Part shown: positions 38,461 through 47,200 of the stretch, one piece after another | Position numbering within the stretch: position 1 is the first letter of the stretch | How the letters are laid out: every line of letters begins with the position of its first letter | DNA from: Elgaria multicarinata webbii | Lineage: Eukaryota; Chordata; Lepidosauria; Squamata; Anguidae | Assembly: GCF_023053635.1 (NCBI RefSeq) | Contig: NC_086179.1 | Coordinates: 2,494,001-2,558,000, forward strand | Direction of reading: 5' to 3' | Length of the DNA: 64,000 nt | Notes under the pieces: model-generated | Databases searched by the model: none | What the model saw: the letters and a program-made list of their open reading frames with translations, nothing else | Told to the model about the DNA's origin: nothing | Program-made: the position numbers and the translations under genes

Positions 38461-41454
38461 TATAGCGCCATCAATGTACCTGGTGCTGTACAGAGTAAAA
38501 CAATAAAATAGCAAGACCCTACTGCATAGGCTTACATTCTAATAAAATCATAATAAAACAATAAGAAGGGGAAGAGAATGCACCAAACAGGCACAGGGTA
38601 GAGTAAAACAGTATAAAAGTCAGAACAAAATCAAGTTTTAAAAGCTTTAGGAAAAAGAAAAGTTTTTAGCTGAGCTTTAAAAGCTGCGATTGAACTTGTA
38701 GTTCTCAAATGTTCCGGAATATCTGTAATCTTGACCTTTACTGTTGTCTGTCAATTGGACTATGGTTGAGAGTTATTACATGCACTGATTAATGTGTAAA
38801 TACACACTATTGAACAACAATTTTTGGGTACTCCTTGATAATGTCAATATAGGAAATTGAACCCTATTTCTTAGGTCCTCTTTCTTACCTTCTCTACGTG
38901 AGGGCGACTCCCTTTTCTTTTTGGTGTGACTGAGCAGGGCCAGAAGTGCTGCACCAGTGTTTCTCGTCTCCTGAAGCCCAGGCCTGCAGCGTGTATCTGA
39001 TTGGGCCCTGATGGCATCATTGGGAGCGCAACCGGCTCTGACCCCCTCCCCTGTGAGCCTGCAAATGACTTCCTATTCCCAACCCACCTGCTCATTTGAA
39101 AGCAAGCAGGTCTCTCTCTCCCTCCAGCACCTGGGTCACTGTATAGCAGCACTCCGGACGCCGGGGATGAAGGGAAACTCACTCACTCACTCCCACCTGC
39201 CTGATGCCAGAGCAGTAGGGAAGGAAGAGCATGGGAGGGATCGGGCTTGTAAGCTCAGGGTGGGGAGGGACGGTTTCTTCGCTCATTCAGATAAAATCCA
39301 AGCCAGAGAAGAACTATGACGCTGTAGCGCTTAGGTTCATGTTCCAAGCCAAGGAGTGCAAATTTCAGCAACCGGCTAGGGTGACTATTTGGAGAGGAGG
39401 ACAGGGCTCCTGTATCTTTAACAGTTGTATTGAAAAGGGAATTTCATAGAATCACAGAATAGCAGAGTCGGAAGGGGCCTACAAGGCCATCGAGTCCAAC
39501 CCCCTGCTCAATGCAGGAATCCACCCTAAAGCATCCCTGGCAGATGGTTGTCCAGCTGCCTCTTGAAGGCCTCTAGTGTGGGAGAGGCCACCACCTCCCT
39601 AAGGAACTGGTTCCATTGTTCCTTTATTGTTCCAAGCTGAACAATCCCAGCCGTTGTAACCTTCCCTCATAGGGGAGATGCTCCAGACCCTGGATCATTT
39701 TAGTGGCCCTTCAGAGTTATGTTGGATAAGCCTGAAGGGAGCTCAGTTTGCAGGTCGCGTGGTAGTGGTGGTTGGGCGACGTGGCGGCATTCTTGGCTGG
39801 CAGCCATTTCAAAGCCGCAGAAGCCAACCAGCCACCATCACTGCAATTCCTAAATAGGCTAAATGAGTTTGTCTTGCCTCTGAGCTCCCACAAAATGGCA
39901 GAGGGAACAAAGTTAAGCTCACCATTTCCTTCGGTAGGGTGACCCTATGGAAAGGAGGACAGGGCTCCTGTATCTCTAACGGTTGTATTGAACAGGGAAA
40001 TTCTAGGGTGTCCTTTGTATTCATGCAGCACCAGGTCAAATTCCCTATTCATCACAACTGTTAAAGATACAGGAGCCGTGCCCTCTTTTGTATCTGGTCA
40101 GGAGGGCAGGGCTCCTGCAGTGGCATCCTGGCTGTGGAACGATCTCCCCAGAAAGGTCCGCCTGGCGCCTACACTGTACTCCTTTCGTCGCCAGCTGAAG
40201 ACCTTTTTATTCTCTCAGTATTTAAACACTTAATTTTAACTTAAATTTAAATTTTACTGTTCTAACGCTGTATTTTAATCTTATATCAATTTCTGCTGCG
40301 TGGCTTTATCCTGGTTGTACTTTTTTTATTGTATTTTGTATTTCTGTTTTTAGACTGTTGGTTGTTTTATAATTTATTACCTAGGGAGGTTGTGGGCTCT
40401 CCCACATTAGAGGCCTTCAAGAGGCAGCTGGACAACCATCTGTCAGGGATGCTTTAGGGTGGATTCCTGCATTGAGCAGGAGGTTGGACTGGATGGCCTT
40501 AGAAGCCCCTTCCAACTCTGCTATTCTATGATTCTATGGTTTTAATTTTTGTGAACTGCCCAGAGAGCTTCGGCTGTTGGGCGGTATAAAGATGTAATAA
40601 ATAAATAAATAAATAAATACATAAATAAATTAGGGTGACCATATGACCGGATTTGCCAAGATTTGTCCGGCGTTTTGATGACAAATCCGGGAGGGGGAGG
40701 GGAAATCAGGATTTTTCCAAAGAGCAGCTCTAATGGGAATTAACAAAAATGCTTATATGTCCGTCATTTTTTAAGATAAAGACATGAAACTTGGCACAAT
40801 GGTAGCTCTTAGGAAGGGCTTTAGTCATACCAAATTTGAAACAGATCTGTTCATCCATTGATTTTTTAGTTTTTTTTAAAAAATTGAGGTTTTAAAATTA
40901 TTATTTTTTAATTTGTCATTTTTAAAAATAAAGAGATGAAACTTGGCACCATGATTGCTCTTAACAAGGACTTAAGCTATTCCAAGTTTGAAACAGATCT
41001 ATCCATCCAATGAGTTTTAGGATTTTTTTTTAAAGTTTGAAGTTTTAAAGTTATTTTTTTTTAATAATTCTAACATGGCGACCATGTTGTCCTCCTTTTT
41101 TGGTTTCCAAAATATGGTCACCCTAAAATAAATACCTTTGACTTCTAAAATCAGGGGAGGAACGCAGCCTCCCCATCCCTCAAGAACCACCTTCCCTTCA
41201 CTTCCCCACCCATTTCCCCACGCATAGTTCTCAGAGGGGGGAAGGTAGATCACAGCAAACTGATCCCTTCCTCCTCTCTTCTAGGATCCCCATGGATCAG
41301 GATCCACTACGAAAGCCCTGCGCTGAGTGACGCTGACCGACACAGCTTGCAAGGAGCCTTGATTCTGGAAGACTCGGAACCTTTTGCTCCCAGCTTGAAG
41401 GTGGTGAAGACGATTCTCCCGCAAACACATCCGGAGATGGCGAGGCGGAAATGA
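26378..41454 (+). CDS. TYMP: Thymidine phosphorylase, nine coding exons, N-terminal exon missing
   Basis: TYMP converts thymidine and phosphate to thymine and 2-deoxyribose-1-phosphate in the cytosol. Coding exons: 26378-26536, 27642-27844, 30333-30431, 32674-32803, 33817-33935, 35200-35362, 36302-36532, 37762-37902, 41285-41454. All have AG/GT borders and compatible phases; together they give about 471 residues plus stop (human about 482). Visible motifs are the phosphate-binding and catalytic-His segment [10 protein letters not shown], the family signature [16 protein letters not shown], and [13 protein letters not shown] followed by SIMSKK with the conserved Arg, Ser and Lys. The C-terminal hammerhead portion contains [15 protein letters not shown]. 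The first exon shown starts in phase 1 with no in-frame ATG, so a short upstream exon is missing. Introns are TE-rich, making the gene more than 15 kb long. An ATTAAA at 41738-41743 may be the polyadenylation signal. Confidence 0.97.
26537..27641. other. TYMP intron; mostly unassigned sequence
   Basis: No gene. A fragment near 26955-27010 (gaatgatttattgcacgctc) resembles the interior of the GAGCGTCATCAGA-type MITE; a related piece sits in the next intron at 30470-30620. Confidence 0.5.
27642..27844 (+). CDS. TYMP: TYMP exon with [10 protein letters not shown] active-site motif
   Basis: Encodes [12 protein letters not shown], the hinge region, and [15 protein letters not shown]. By homology to E. 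coli Lys84-His85-Ser86, the last contains the phosphate-contacting Lys/Ser and the catalytic His (human His116). It ends at CDCK in phase 0 with donor gtgagt. Confidence 0.96.
28022..28125 (-). repeat. CR1 3' tail in TYMP intron
   Basis: aatcatagaatcatagaata to gcatccctgacagatggt. Confidence 0.85.
28315..29792 (+). mobile_element. CR1 LINE with reverse-transcriptase core, 5'-truncated, in TYMP intron
   Basis: One frame of about 250 codons carries the RT blocks: [35 protein letters not shown] with the catalytic FADDTKL, and [21 protein letters not shown] short insertion near 29037 shifts the frame before the C-terminal part. A MITE (29233-29552) interrupts the 3' part. It is the longest CR1 copy here; the endonuclease part is absent. 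Confidence 0.93.
29233..29552. mobile_element. Palindromic hAT-like MITE nested in CR1
   Basis: TAGGGTGACC family, 320 bp. The CR1 sequence AAGTCACA is duplicated exactly on both sides (29225-29232 and 29553-29560), proving an 8-bp target duplication and insertion after the CR1. Confidence 0.95.
29800..30332. other. TYMP intron, nothing recognised
   Basis: Only short incidental frames. Confidence 0.5.
30333..30431 (+). CDS. TYMP: TYMP exon with phosphorylase signature
   Basis: 33 codons in phase 0. Carries the thymidine/pyrimidine-nucleoside phosphorylase signature [16 protein letters not shown]; the residue before TGG is Tyr, where human and bacterial enzymes have His. Confidence 0.96.
31097..31150. 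repeat. (TAA)n microsatellite in TYMP intron
   Basis: About 17 TAA units. Confidence 0.95.
31745..31855. repeat. Palindromic 'aaaactcccagcatgcccc' repeat
   Basis: tgaaaactcccagcatgccc and its complement gggggatgctgggagttttc face each other, ending in the gggggaaggctg motif of the common palindromic family. Confidence 0.7.
31935..32652 (+). repeat. L2 LINE, 3' part, ending just before a TYMP exon
   Basis: Encodes [40 protein letters not shown] and [15 protein letters not shown], then the L2 C terminus and 3' UTR with an (AATA)n tail. The tail ends about 20 bases before the exon at 32674. Confidence 0.93.
32674..32803 (+). CDS. TYMP: TYMP exon with substrate-binding Arg
   Basis: Encodes [35 protein letters not shown] and SLPLIT. 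The Arg of RDVT corresponds to human Arg202, which contacts the base. The acceptor lies only about 20 bases after the AATAAAT tail of an L2 copy. Confidence 0.95.
32971..33028. repeat. (ATT)n microsatellite in TYMP intron
   Basis: About 19 ATT units. Confidence 0.95.
33081..33560 (-). repeat. CR1 LINE 3' end in TYMP intron
   Basis: The minus strand encodes [40 protein letters not shown] and the CR1 C terminus. Confidence 0.93.
33817..33935 (+). CDS. TYMP: TYMP exon with SIMSKK motif
   Basis: Encodes [20 protein letters not shown] and the following helix. Ser and Lys of SIMSKK correspond to human Ser217 and Lys221. The donor is gtgagt, phase 0. Confidence 0.95.
34244..34785. mobile_element. 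AGGGCTTCATC-ended MITE with internal hAT-like module
   Basis: Left end agcttcatcccacc; right end ctggtgtgataaagctct. Contains (GTT)n at 34299-34347 and a module with aatttggtgtgcttaaagct and gatgtctttatctttaaagc. The same element in opposite orientation lies at 52369-52903. Confidence 0.65.
34825..35092 (-). repeat. CR1 3' end in TYMP intron
   Basis: Reversed CR1 tail and C terminus, interrupted near 34890-34920 by a short duplication of ctaaagcat. Confidence 0.88.
35128..35199 (+). repeat. (CT)n/(CCCT)n microsatellite abutting a TYMP splice acceptor
   Basis: The pyrimidine run continues directly into tctctctcag and the exon at 35200, so it supplies the polypyrimidine tract. Confidence 0.9.
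35200..35362 (+). CDS. TYMP: TYMP exon, central alpha/beta domain
   Basis: Encodes [39 protein letters not shown] and [10 protein letters not shown]. The acceptor AG directly follows a (CT)n microsatellite that serves as its pyrimidine tract. The donor gtctgc is weak but is confirmed by phase and homology. Confidence 0.93.
35456..35492. repeat. (GT)n microsatellite in TYMP intron
   Basis: Interrupted GT run (gtgtgtgtgcgagtgtgtgt). Confidence 0.9.
35594..35892 (+). repeat. Sauria-type SINE (tRNA head, BovB/RTE-like tail)
   Basis: B-box gagttcgatccc, the conserved body ccttccatccttccgaggtc then ggtaaaatgag, and tail segments ggcaatggcaaaccaccccg and gtcagtaatgactcaagtgc. These are hallmarks of squamate SINEs with an RTE/BovB 3' end. 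Confidence 0.8.
35896..36045. mobile_element. Half copy of TAGGGTGACC-family MITE
   Basis: Only the right half is present, from gcagggctcctgcagctcta to catagggtcaccctag. The half is itself a hairpin of related sub-repeats. Confidence 0.75.
36302..36532 (+). CDS. TYMP: TYMP exon, alpha/beta domain
   Basis: 77 codons, strongly GC-rich compared with the introns. Encodes [40 protein letters not shown] and [13 protein letters not shown]. This aligns with the human segment containing DDGSALGRFERML and ALCSGSPAERRQL. Confidence 0.95.
36764..37072. mobile_element. Palindromic hAT-like MITE, TAGGGTGACC family, in TYMP intron
   Basis: Complete from tagggtgaccctatgg to gatagggtcacccta. Target duplication not clear. 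Confidence 0.85.
37762..37902 (+). CDS. TYMP: TYMP exon, C-terminal hammerhead domain
   Basis: Encodes [20 protein letters not shown] and [16 protein letters not shown], colinear with human ALPLALVLHELGAGR and GVGAELLVDVGQRLRRG. Acceptor ccacag, donor gtaaca. Confidence 0.95.
38067..38889. mobile_element. Inverted-repeat element in TYMP intron, split by an L2 tail
   Basis: Arms of about 100 bases (left: aagaaagaggacctaagaaa, caatttcctatattgacatt; right: their complement ending cttaggtcctctttctt). The interior includes gaagaagacgggcattgaaa, which may be the tail of a Penelope-like or other retroelement. An L2 3' end (38428-38720) interrupts it. Class unresolved. Confidence 0.65.
38428..38720 (-). 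repeat. L2 3' end
   Basis: (TTTA)n then tatagcgccatcaatgtacc and the same 3' UTR as at 1-260. Confidence 0.9.
39379..39700. repeat. MITE left quarter joined to a CR1 3' end (-)
   Basis: 39379-39446 is the TAGGGTGACC-family left end (tagggtgactatttggagag). It is cut by a reversed CR1 tail from 39447 (tagaatcacagaatagcaga) that runs to about 39700. Confidence 0.75.
39936..40116. mobile_element. Half copy of TAGGGTGACC-family MITE
   Basis: Left half only (tagggtgaccctatgg to gggcagggctcctgcag), joined directly to an L2 copy. Confidence 0.75.
40117..40630 (+). repeat. L2 3' end with a nested CR1 tail
   Basis: L2 from ggcatcctggctgtggaacg to (AATA)n. The CR1 tail at 40378-40540 splits the L2 3' UTR (ttttataattt before, ggttttaatttttgtgaact after). 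Confidence 0.85.
40631..41125. mobile_element. hAT-like element with two copies of a 152-bp module
   Basis: Ends tagggtgaccatatgaccgg and ccaaaatatggtcaccctaa (last base of the element at 41125), with an exact 8-bp duplication AAATAAAT (40623-40630 and 41126-41133). The module repeats with a 152-base period (aagataaagacatgaaactt near 40773 and its relative near 40925). Confidence 0.9.
41285..41454 (+). CDS. TYMP: TYMP terminal coding exon
   Basis: Encodes [18 protein letters not shown] and [14 protein letters not shown], ending ARRK with TGA at 41452-41454. The acceptor is cttctag. The tail after the conserved part is a few residues longer than the human one. Confidence 0.94.
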
Positions 41455-41755
41455 CGGCTTCCCGAGCAGCAGCACAGCTCGGAGGACTACACAGAGAAGC
41501 TCCGGTTGGGGCCTGGCCTCAGCCCTTGGATGGCAGGCGGCAGGGGGCTTGCCCATACAGCGGGTTACACCGCCGTAAACGCGCATCTTTCCATTTTCGG
41601 ACAGATGACGCAGCCGCAAATGCGAAGCCATCCAGGGGCAAACCCTGGAAAATCCACTCCAAAGAAGTCAGGCATTTACCCCGACTTTTTTGGGCAGTGA
41701 AGGAGGCTTTGCGGCTATAAAACAGTAAAAGAAAAAGATTAAAATGGGGGGGGGG
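41455..41755 (+). other. TYMP: TYMP 3' UTR (probable)
   Basis: Sequence after the TYMP stop up to the ATTAAA. Open frames here on both strands look incidental. Confidence 0.5.
41738..41743 (+). promoter_or_regulatory. TYMP: Possible TYMP polyadenylation signal (ATTAAA)
   Basis: ATTAAA about 285 bases after the TYMP stop, followed by a G-run. It is the common variant hexamer and the first one seen after the stop, but TE sequence starts close by. Confidence 0.4.
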
Positions 41756-42500
41756 GGAGAACAACAGTGCCGTTTCTCCCCCCCCCTTTTTTTAATGTTA
41801 TGATTTAAACATATGGAGCTCTGCATTAACAAATTTTTGGAGGACCAGGCAACCTCCATTCTGAATATGCGGACCTCTGCATATTGTGGTCTTTAAATTA
41901 GAAAAGGGGGGGCAGCTTCGTTACTTTCCTTCTCCCTCCCCCCCCGCCCGGGTAGAAATGGCCCCGTTCCTTTCCTCCCTCCCCCCATTTCCTTTTTTTT
42001 TAATATAACATTTCAAGCGGAGGTCTGGGCAACCTCCAATCTGAATATGCGGTGCTCCGCATATTCATAGAATCATAGAATAGCAAAGTTGGAAGGGGCC
42101 TACATCGAGTCCAACCCCCTGCTCAATGCAGGAATCCACCCTAAATTAATTTTAATTTAAAAAAGGGGGGAGAGCCCCGTTTCTTTCCTCCCTCCCCCCA
42201 GGGATGAACGACCCCATTCCTTTGCACCACCACCCACCATTTCTTTTTTTAAAAAAACTTTTCAGAGGCGCCGGGAAGGAAAATTCGCACTTGCCTTCCT
42301 TCCCGAGCAGATACCGGGAAGGAAAGCAAATGCGGGTGCAAGGCGCCTCCCGGCACCAAAGCACCTCCGTTTAGCTGGGGGCAGGGATAGGCACTTGGCA
42401 TGGGGGTAGGGGGGCTGAAGACACACCTGTCCTCAATCATTTCAGGATCCCCTCTTTTCTTGACCCCCCCTTCCAGGTTTCCCACACCCATGGGCCAGGC
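41756..42500. repeat. Repeated C-rich segments around 'tgaatatgcgg'
   Basis: Two diverged units (about 41820-41995 and 42005-42245) share caacctccattctgaatatg, the AT-rich aattaga/aatttaa stretch and a cctccctcccccc run. The second is split by a CR1 tail at 42065-42146 (-). Class not recognised. Confidence 0.5.
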
Positions 42501-42911
42501 ACTATTTTGTTCTTTTTTTTACTGAGCCCATTAAGCAGGGTGACTTGCCCATAAACAGGTGGAATTAAATGCTATCTCAGAAGCCTTTTGTCTGTTCCAT
42601 AATGTGAGTTGCCAAGATAGCATGCACCCAGAAGCAGAGGGGGTGTTTGAAAGGGGGAAGGGAATCAGGAAACAATACTCCCTCTTCCCTCCCCATCCCC
42701 TTTTCCTTGTGTGTCATGTCTTTTTTAGAATGTAAGCCTGAGGGCAGGGACTGTCTTCTTTACTGATCAATTGTAAGCCGCTCCGAGAGCCTTTTTGGCT
42801 GAGGTGCGGGATAAAAATATTCTAAATAAATAAATAAATAAATAAATATGGAGGGGGGGCACTTAACCCCTCCTGTACCTGCCAATTCTTCCCTGCCAGT
42901 GCCCCCCTAAA

Positions 42912-43242
42912 TAGGGTGACCGTATGAAAAGGAGGACAGGGCTCCTGTATCTTTAACAGTTGTACTGAAAAGGGAATTTCAGCAGGTGTCGTTTGTATAT
43001 ATGGAAAACCTGCTGGTGAATTTTCCTCTTCATCACAACAGTTCAAGCTGCAGGTGCCCTGCCCTCTTTTAAATCTGGTCACAGTATAGCTGCAGTATAG
43101 CTCCTGCAACTTTAACTGTTGTGATGAAGAGGAAATTTCACCAGGTGCAACATGCATACCAATGACACCTGCTGAAATTCCCTTTTCTATGCAACTGTTA
43201 AAGATACAGGAGCCCTGTCCTCCTTTTCGTATGGTCACCCTA
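42912..43242. mobile_element. Palindromic hAT-like MITE, TAGGGTGACC family
   Basis: 331 bp with an exact 8-bp target duplication CCCCTAAA (42904-42911 and 43243-43250). Confidence 0.93.
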
Positions 43243-43446
43243 CCCCTAAAGGCTGTTGCCTTCTCAGCGGGGCTTTTTCCGGGTGCCTGAACTCAACTGG
43301 GCCGGTGGGGTAGGGTGGGGTTGAGGGAAGAGACCTTGGAGCAGCAAAGGAGAGAACAAGAAATGTCACCCTGGTGGGGCAGTTCAGATGTGACCATCCC
43401 ATGAAGCTAAAGTGGTAGTGACGGTGGGGAAGAGAAACAGTCCGGG

Positions 43447-43580
43447 TAGAGCAGCCTTCCTCAACCTGGGGCGCTCCAGATGTGTTGGACTGCATCTCCC
43501 AGAATGCCCCAGCTGGGGCATTCTGGGAGATGCAGTTCAACACATCTGGCGCGCCCCAGGTTGAGGAAGGCTGGGCTAGA
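43447..43580. repeat. Palindromic 'cctcaacctggggcgctcca' repeat
   Basis: Arms meet at gaatgccccagctggggcat; near-perfect inverted repeat, longer version of the 3458 hairpin. Confidence 0.85.
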
Positions 43581-43598
43581 GGCTCGGAGGAAGTTGGG

Positions 43599-43785
43599 TA
43601 GGGTGACCACACGGAAAAGAGGATGGAGCTCCTTTACCTTTAACAGTTGCATAGAAAAGGGAAGTTTAGCAGGTGTGCTTTGTATGCAGGCAGCACCTGG
43701 TGACATTCCCTCTTCATCGCAACAGTTAAGGCTGCAGGAGCCCTGCCCTCTTTTGTATCTGGTCACTCCAGTATAGCTCCTGAAC
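43599..43785. mobile_element. Half copy of TAGGGTGACC-family MITE
   Basis: Left half only, from tagggtgaccacacgg to the central ctccagtatagctcctg, where the family's symmetry axis lies. Confidence 0.75.
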
Positions 43786-43919
43786 CATGGGAAAGACAGC
43801 CCAAGAGAGAGTCATGGCAGTATAAACCAAGGAGCTGGCACAACACTGGCCAGTGACTCAAGCTGTTATGGAAAGTATGCAGCCATGGCAAACGCCGTGA
43901 AGACAAGAGCAGTGCAAGA

Positions 43920-43950
43920 ATACACACACACACACTCTCACACACACACC
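43920..43950. repeat. (CA)n microsatellite
   Basis: Interrupted CA run just beyond the lectin polyadenylation signal. Confidence 0.9.
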
Positions 43951-43978
43951 ACGAGCCTTCAGAGAATACGACACCTCC

Positions 43979-43984
43979 TTTATT
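43979..43984 (-). promoter_or_regulatory. Polyadenylation signal of the lectin gene
   Basis: AATAAA on the minus strand about 115 bases downstream of the lectin stop codon, giving a short 3' UTR. The (CA)n run just beyond would lie past the cleavage site. Confidence 0.6.
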
Positions 43985-44098
43985 ACTTGCATGTACAGAG
44001 ATGTCCGCTGAAGGTTCCCATGAGGTGAAAGAGGCCACTAAGTGAACGGAAGAGCGAGGGCTGCAGCAGAGGAGGGGCGAAGGGTGCCTGGCAGGGGC

Positions 44099-44222
44099 TC
44101 ATTCGAGCACTCTCTTGCAGAGACAGTGGTTTGCCTCCTTACAATCCTTGGCGACCACAGAGCCACTGCCCATTAAGACACAAACGGCCACTGGAAAAGA
44201 AGGCCAGTCCTGTAGTTCAGGC
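44099..44222 (-). CDS. Lectin exon 6: last third of the domain and stop
   Basis: Acceptor cccggcag; its single first base completes the split Leu codon of exon 5. Encodes [17 protein letters not shown] and [11 protein letters not shown], then TGA at 44101-44099. The spacing of the last Cys residues is typical of a CTLD end. A reversed AATAAA lies at 43979-43984, about 115 bases past the stop. Confidence 0.9.
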
Positions 44223-47200
44223 CTGCCGGGGAAAGGAAAAGACTTGCCTATAAAATGCAGCCTTGGCAACTAGAAGTTTCCTCTTACCTAATCCATCAGC
44301 AGCAACAACAAATAGCAAGTACTTGTTGCAAGGCAGAGATAAAAGATAATTTATTATTTATGTTACTTATTTATTATTACATTTATATCCCGCTTTTTTC
44401 CTCCTTAAGGAACCCAAGGCAGCGGCGTACATAACCCTCTTCCTCCTCTCTATTTTATCCTCACAACAAATACAAATATTTTGTATTTGTGCTTTTAACC
44501 TGTTGGTTGTTTTATTACGGTTTTAATTTTTGTGAACCGCCCAGAGAGCTTTGACTATTGGGCGGAATAAAAATGTAATAAATAAATAATAAATAAATAA
44601 GAATAGGCTGGCCTGCGAGTCTGTGCCTGGCCCAAAGTCACCCAGTGGGTTTCCATGGCTGAGTGGGGACTCGAACCCGGATCCCCCGACTCCCAGTCTG
44701 ACACTCTTGCCACTACACCACACTGCTGTAGTGGGGGTGGGGAGAGCAATATCAGCCAAATTCTCCTATCTTGAATTTTCCAGTGTGTGTGTGTGGGTGT
44801 GTGGGTGTGGGGGTGTCTTATTTTAAATTATTGCACTCTATTTGCATTTAAATGATGGTTCAGTTATACATACTGTTGGATTCAGGGATTAAGATAGATG
44901 GAATTTGACAAGTCAATTCTTGCTTGGCTGCAAGCCTAGCACACATGTCTACCCAGGTGAAAGCCCCCCTTGAATTATTTATTTATGTATTTATTTATAA
45001 AGCCCCCCCCCTTGAATTCAACGAGACATACTCCAAAGTAACTGCAGCCCCCATTTCTTTTTGTTGATCTAGTTTGTCTCGGAAAACTAAGGCCAGATCT
45101 ACACCAAGAAGGATATTGCGGTATGGAAGCGGTATATAAAAGGCAGGAGCCACACGACTGCTTTATAGCGGTATTGAAGTGCTCTGATGTCTGTTTGGGG
45201 CCCACTGACACAGACCATAGACCAATTTCATACCGCTTTCATAGTGCTAGATCCTGCTTGGTGTAGATTACATTAAAATGTTGAGATGTTAAAACGTCAA
45301 AATGTGAGACTTTAGATTCTAATTTCAAACAATTAACCACATGTGATATAAATAAGAACATCAGGAGTGCCCTGATACTGGATCAGACCCAGGGTCCATC
45401 TAGTCCAGCACTCTGTTCACACAGTGGCCAAGCAGCTGTCAGCCAGGGACCAACAAGACAGGACATGGTGAAACAGCACCCTCCCGCCCATGTTCCCCAG
45501 CAACTGGTGCACCCGGGCTTACTGCCTCAAATACTGGAGATAAAATTTCCAGAAATTTTGAAGCCATGGGGGGAAAACTCTTCCCCCCACAGACATTTCA
45601 GGGGGAAATAGGGGGGACTTATTTTTTAAGCGTTCTTCACAGATCTAAAGTCACTTTGTTACTTTAAGGCAGCTTTCCCCAACCTGATATCCTCCGGATA
45701 TTTTGGATTTCAGCCTCATTGGGTTCAGGCAGCCTGGCCAAAGGACATGAATTCTGGGCACTGCCACTGCAGCCCAACACACTCAAGGTCAGCAGTTGCC
45801 TTTCGGTTCCTAAAGTTACATCATGTAGAACTTAACTTCCTCCAAAAATAATCATTGTATATTAAAAACAAACAAACATTGACAGTAAATTCAGATAGCA
45901 AAATTGTAATTATTGTCTGAATAAACTATGCTTTTAAATTTCAGATACCAAACATGACAAATTTATGAGCAAGCCAAGTTATACATAACAGGGCTGTACA
46001 AGCTTGGAGATTTGGCTTCGGAAAGTCGAAGCCTGTTGGCCACTTTAAGAGCGACCCACCATTTTATGATGGATCCGCCATTTCCCCTGCACAGCTCACG
46101 GGACCCAGTACTGTAGTAAAGTCCTACAACTCCCAGGATGCACTGCCTGGGAGGGAGGGACCTACTGGGGTCCCAGGAACGGCGCATGGCCGTGTCTTCG
46201 TCACTGCGATCGCCACTGCTGCGATCATCCGGGCACCGCAGCAAGCAGCCAGCCAGCCGCCGCAGGGATCACCCAGCCGCCCATGTGCTTCAGGACGCGC
46301 ATGTCCCTGGATGGGGCGCTGCACATTCTGCAAGCATCCCCAGAGAGCCTGTGGGATCCACCCACCCCACCCCAGGATGGGAATTCCACAGCTATTCCCC
46401 ACCACCACCACCCACTGAGAAAACTGCCAAACAAATGTAAAGCGCATGTAAATAAGCTGTGTGGCTTTTTAGCTTTGGTTAGTACATGCAGGTCAAACGT
46501 GCTAAATGCGATCCCTTTTCATTTAGGGCGTCAGAAGATTTTCCAATGCAAAATTTACCAGAAAAAACACATCACTACTCTCTTCCGAAATGCCCTCCTT
46601 CTATACCGCTCTCTAAAAGGAACCAAAGAGGCCCTGTCCCTTCACATATTTTTGCCTGGCCAAATCCTCCAGGCAGAAGGCCGAGTGTCCTCAGGACTGA
46701 ATGGGGAAAGGCAGTGGGATGGGTGCTTTCGGCAGCAGATTCCAGAAAGGTCTCTATTTCCATATCTCTATCCTCAGTGCTACAATCACTGTAAGGAGAT
46801 GTAGCAGAAAGGCAGGGCCGGCGCTACCGTTAGGCCAGCTAGGCAGCCGCCTAGGGTGCAGACCTCAGAGGGGCGCAGCACTGCCCTTTAAGGGTCACAG
46901 TTTTAAACAAATTAGCTGTTTTAAGAAAGAAAAACACAATAAAAGGAAAATATAATAGTTCAGGAACTCTTCTTGAACAGCTGAATCGAAGTTGGCAATT
47001 TGGGGTGGGTGTGGGCAAGTACTTGCCTAGGGCGCGAAACAGTCTGGCACCGGCCCTGCAGAAAGGGCCCTGCTTACGCTCAGCCCCTGTGGAGCGCACG
47101 TATAGTCAGTGGGGCTTGCTTCGAGCACAACTGATTATCTGAAGGCCTTGAAGAGACAGAGGCGGCAGGTGCAGAAGCTCAGACCACGAGGGTTAACCGT

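Noticed and set aside
46283-46804. 173-codon + strand frame ([17 protein letters not shown]...)
   Set aside because: No domain or homology recognised, no splice logic, and it runs into a repeat and a hAT-like element.
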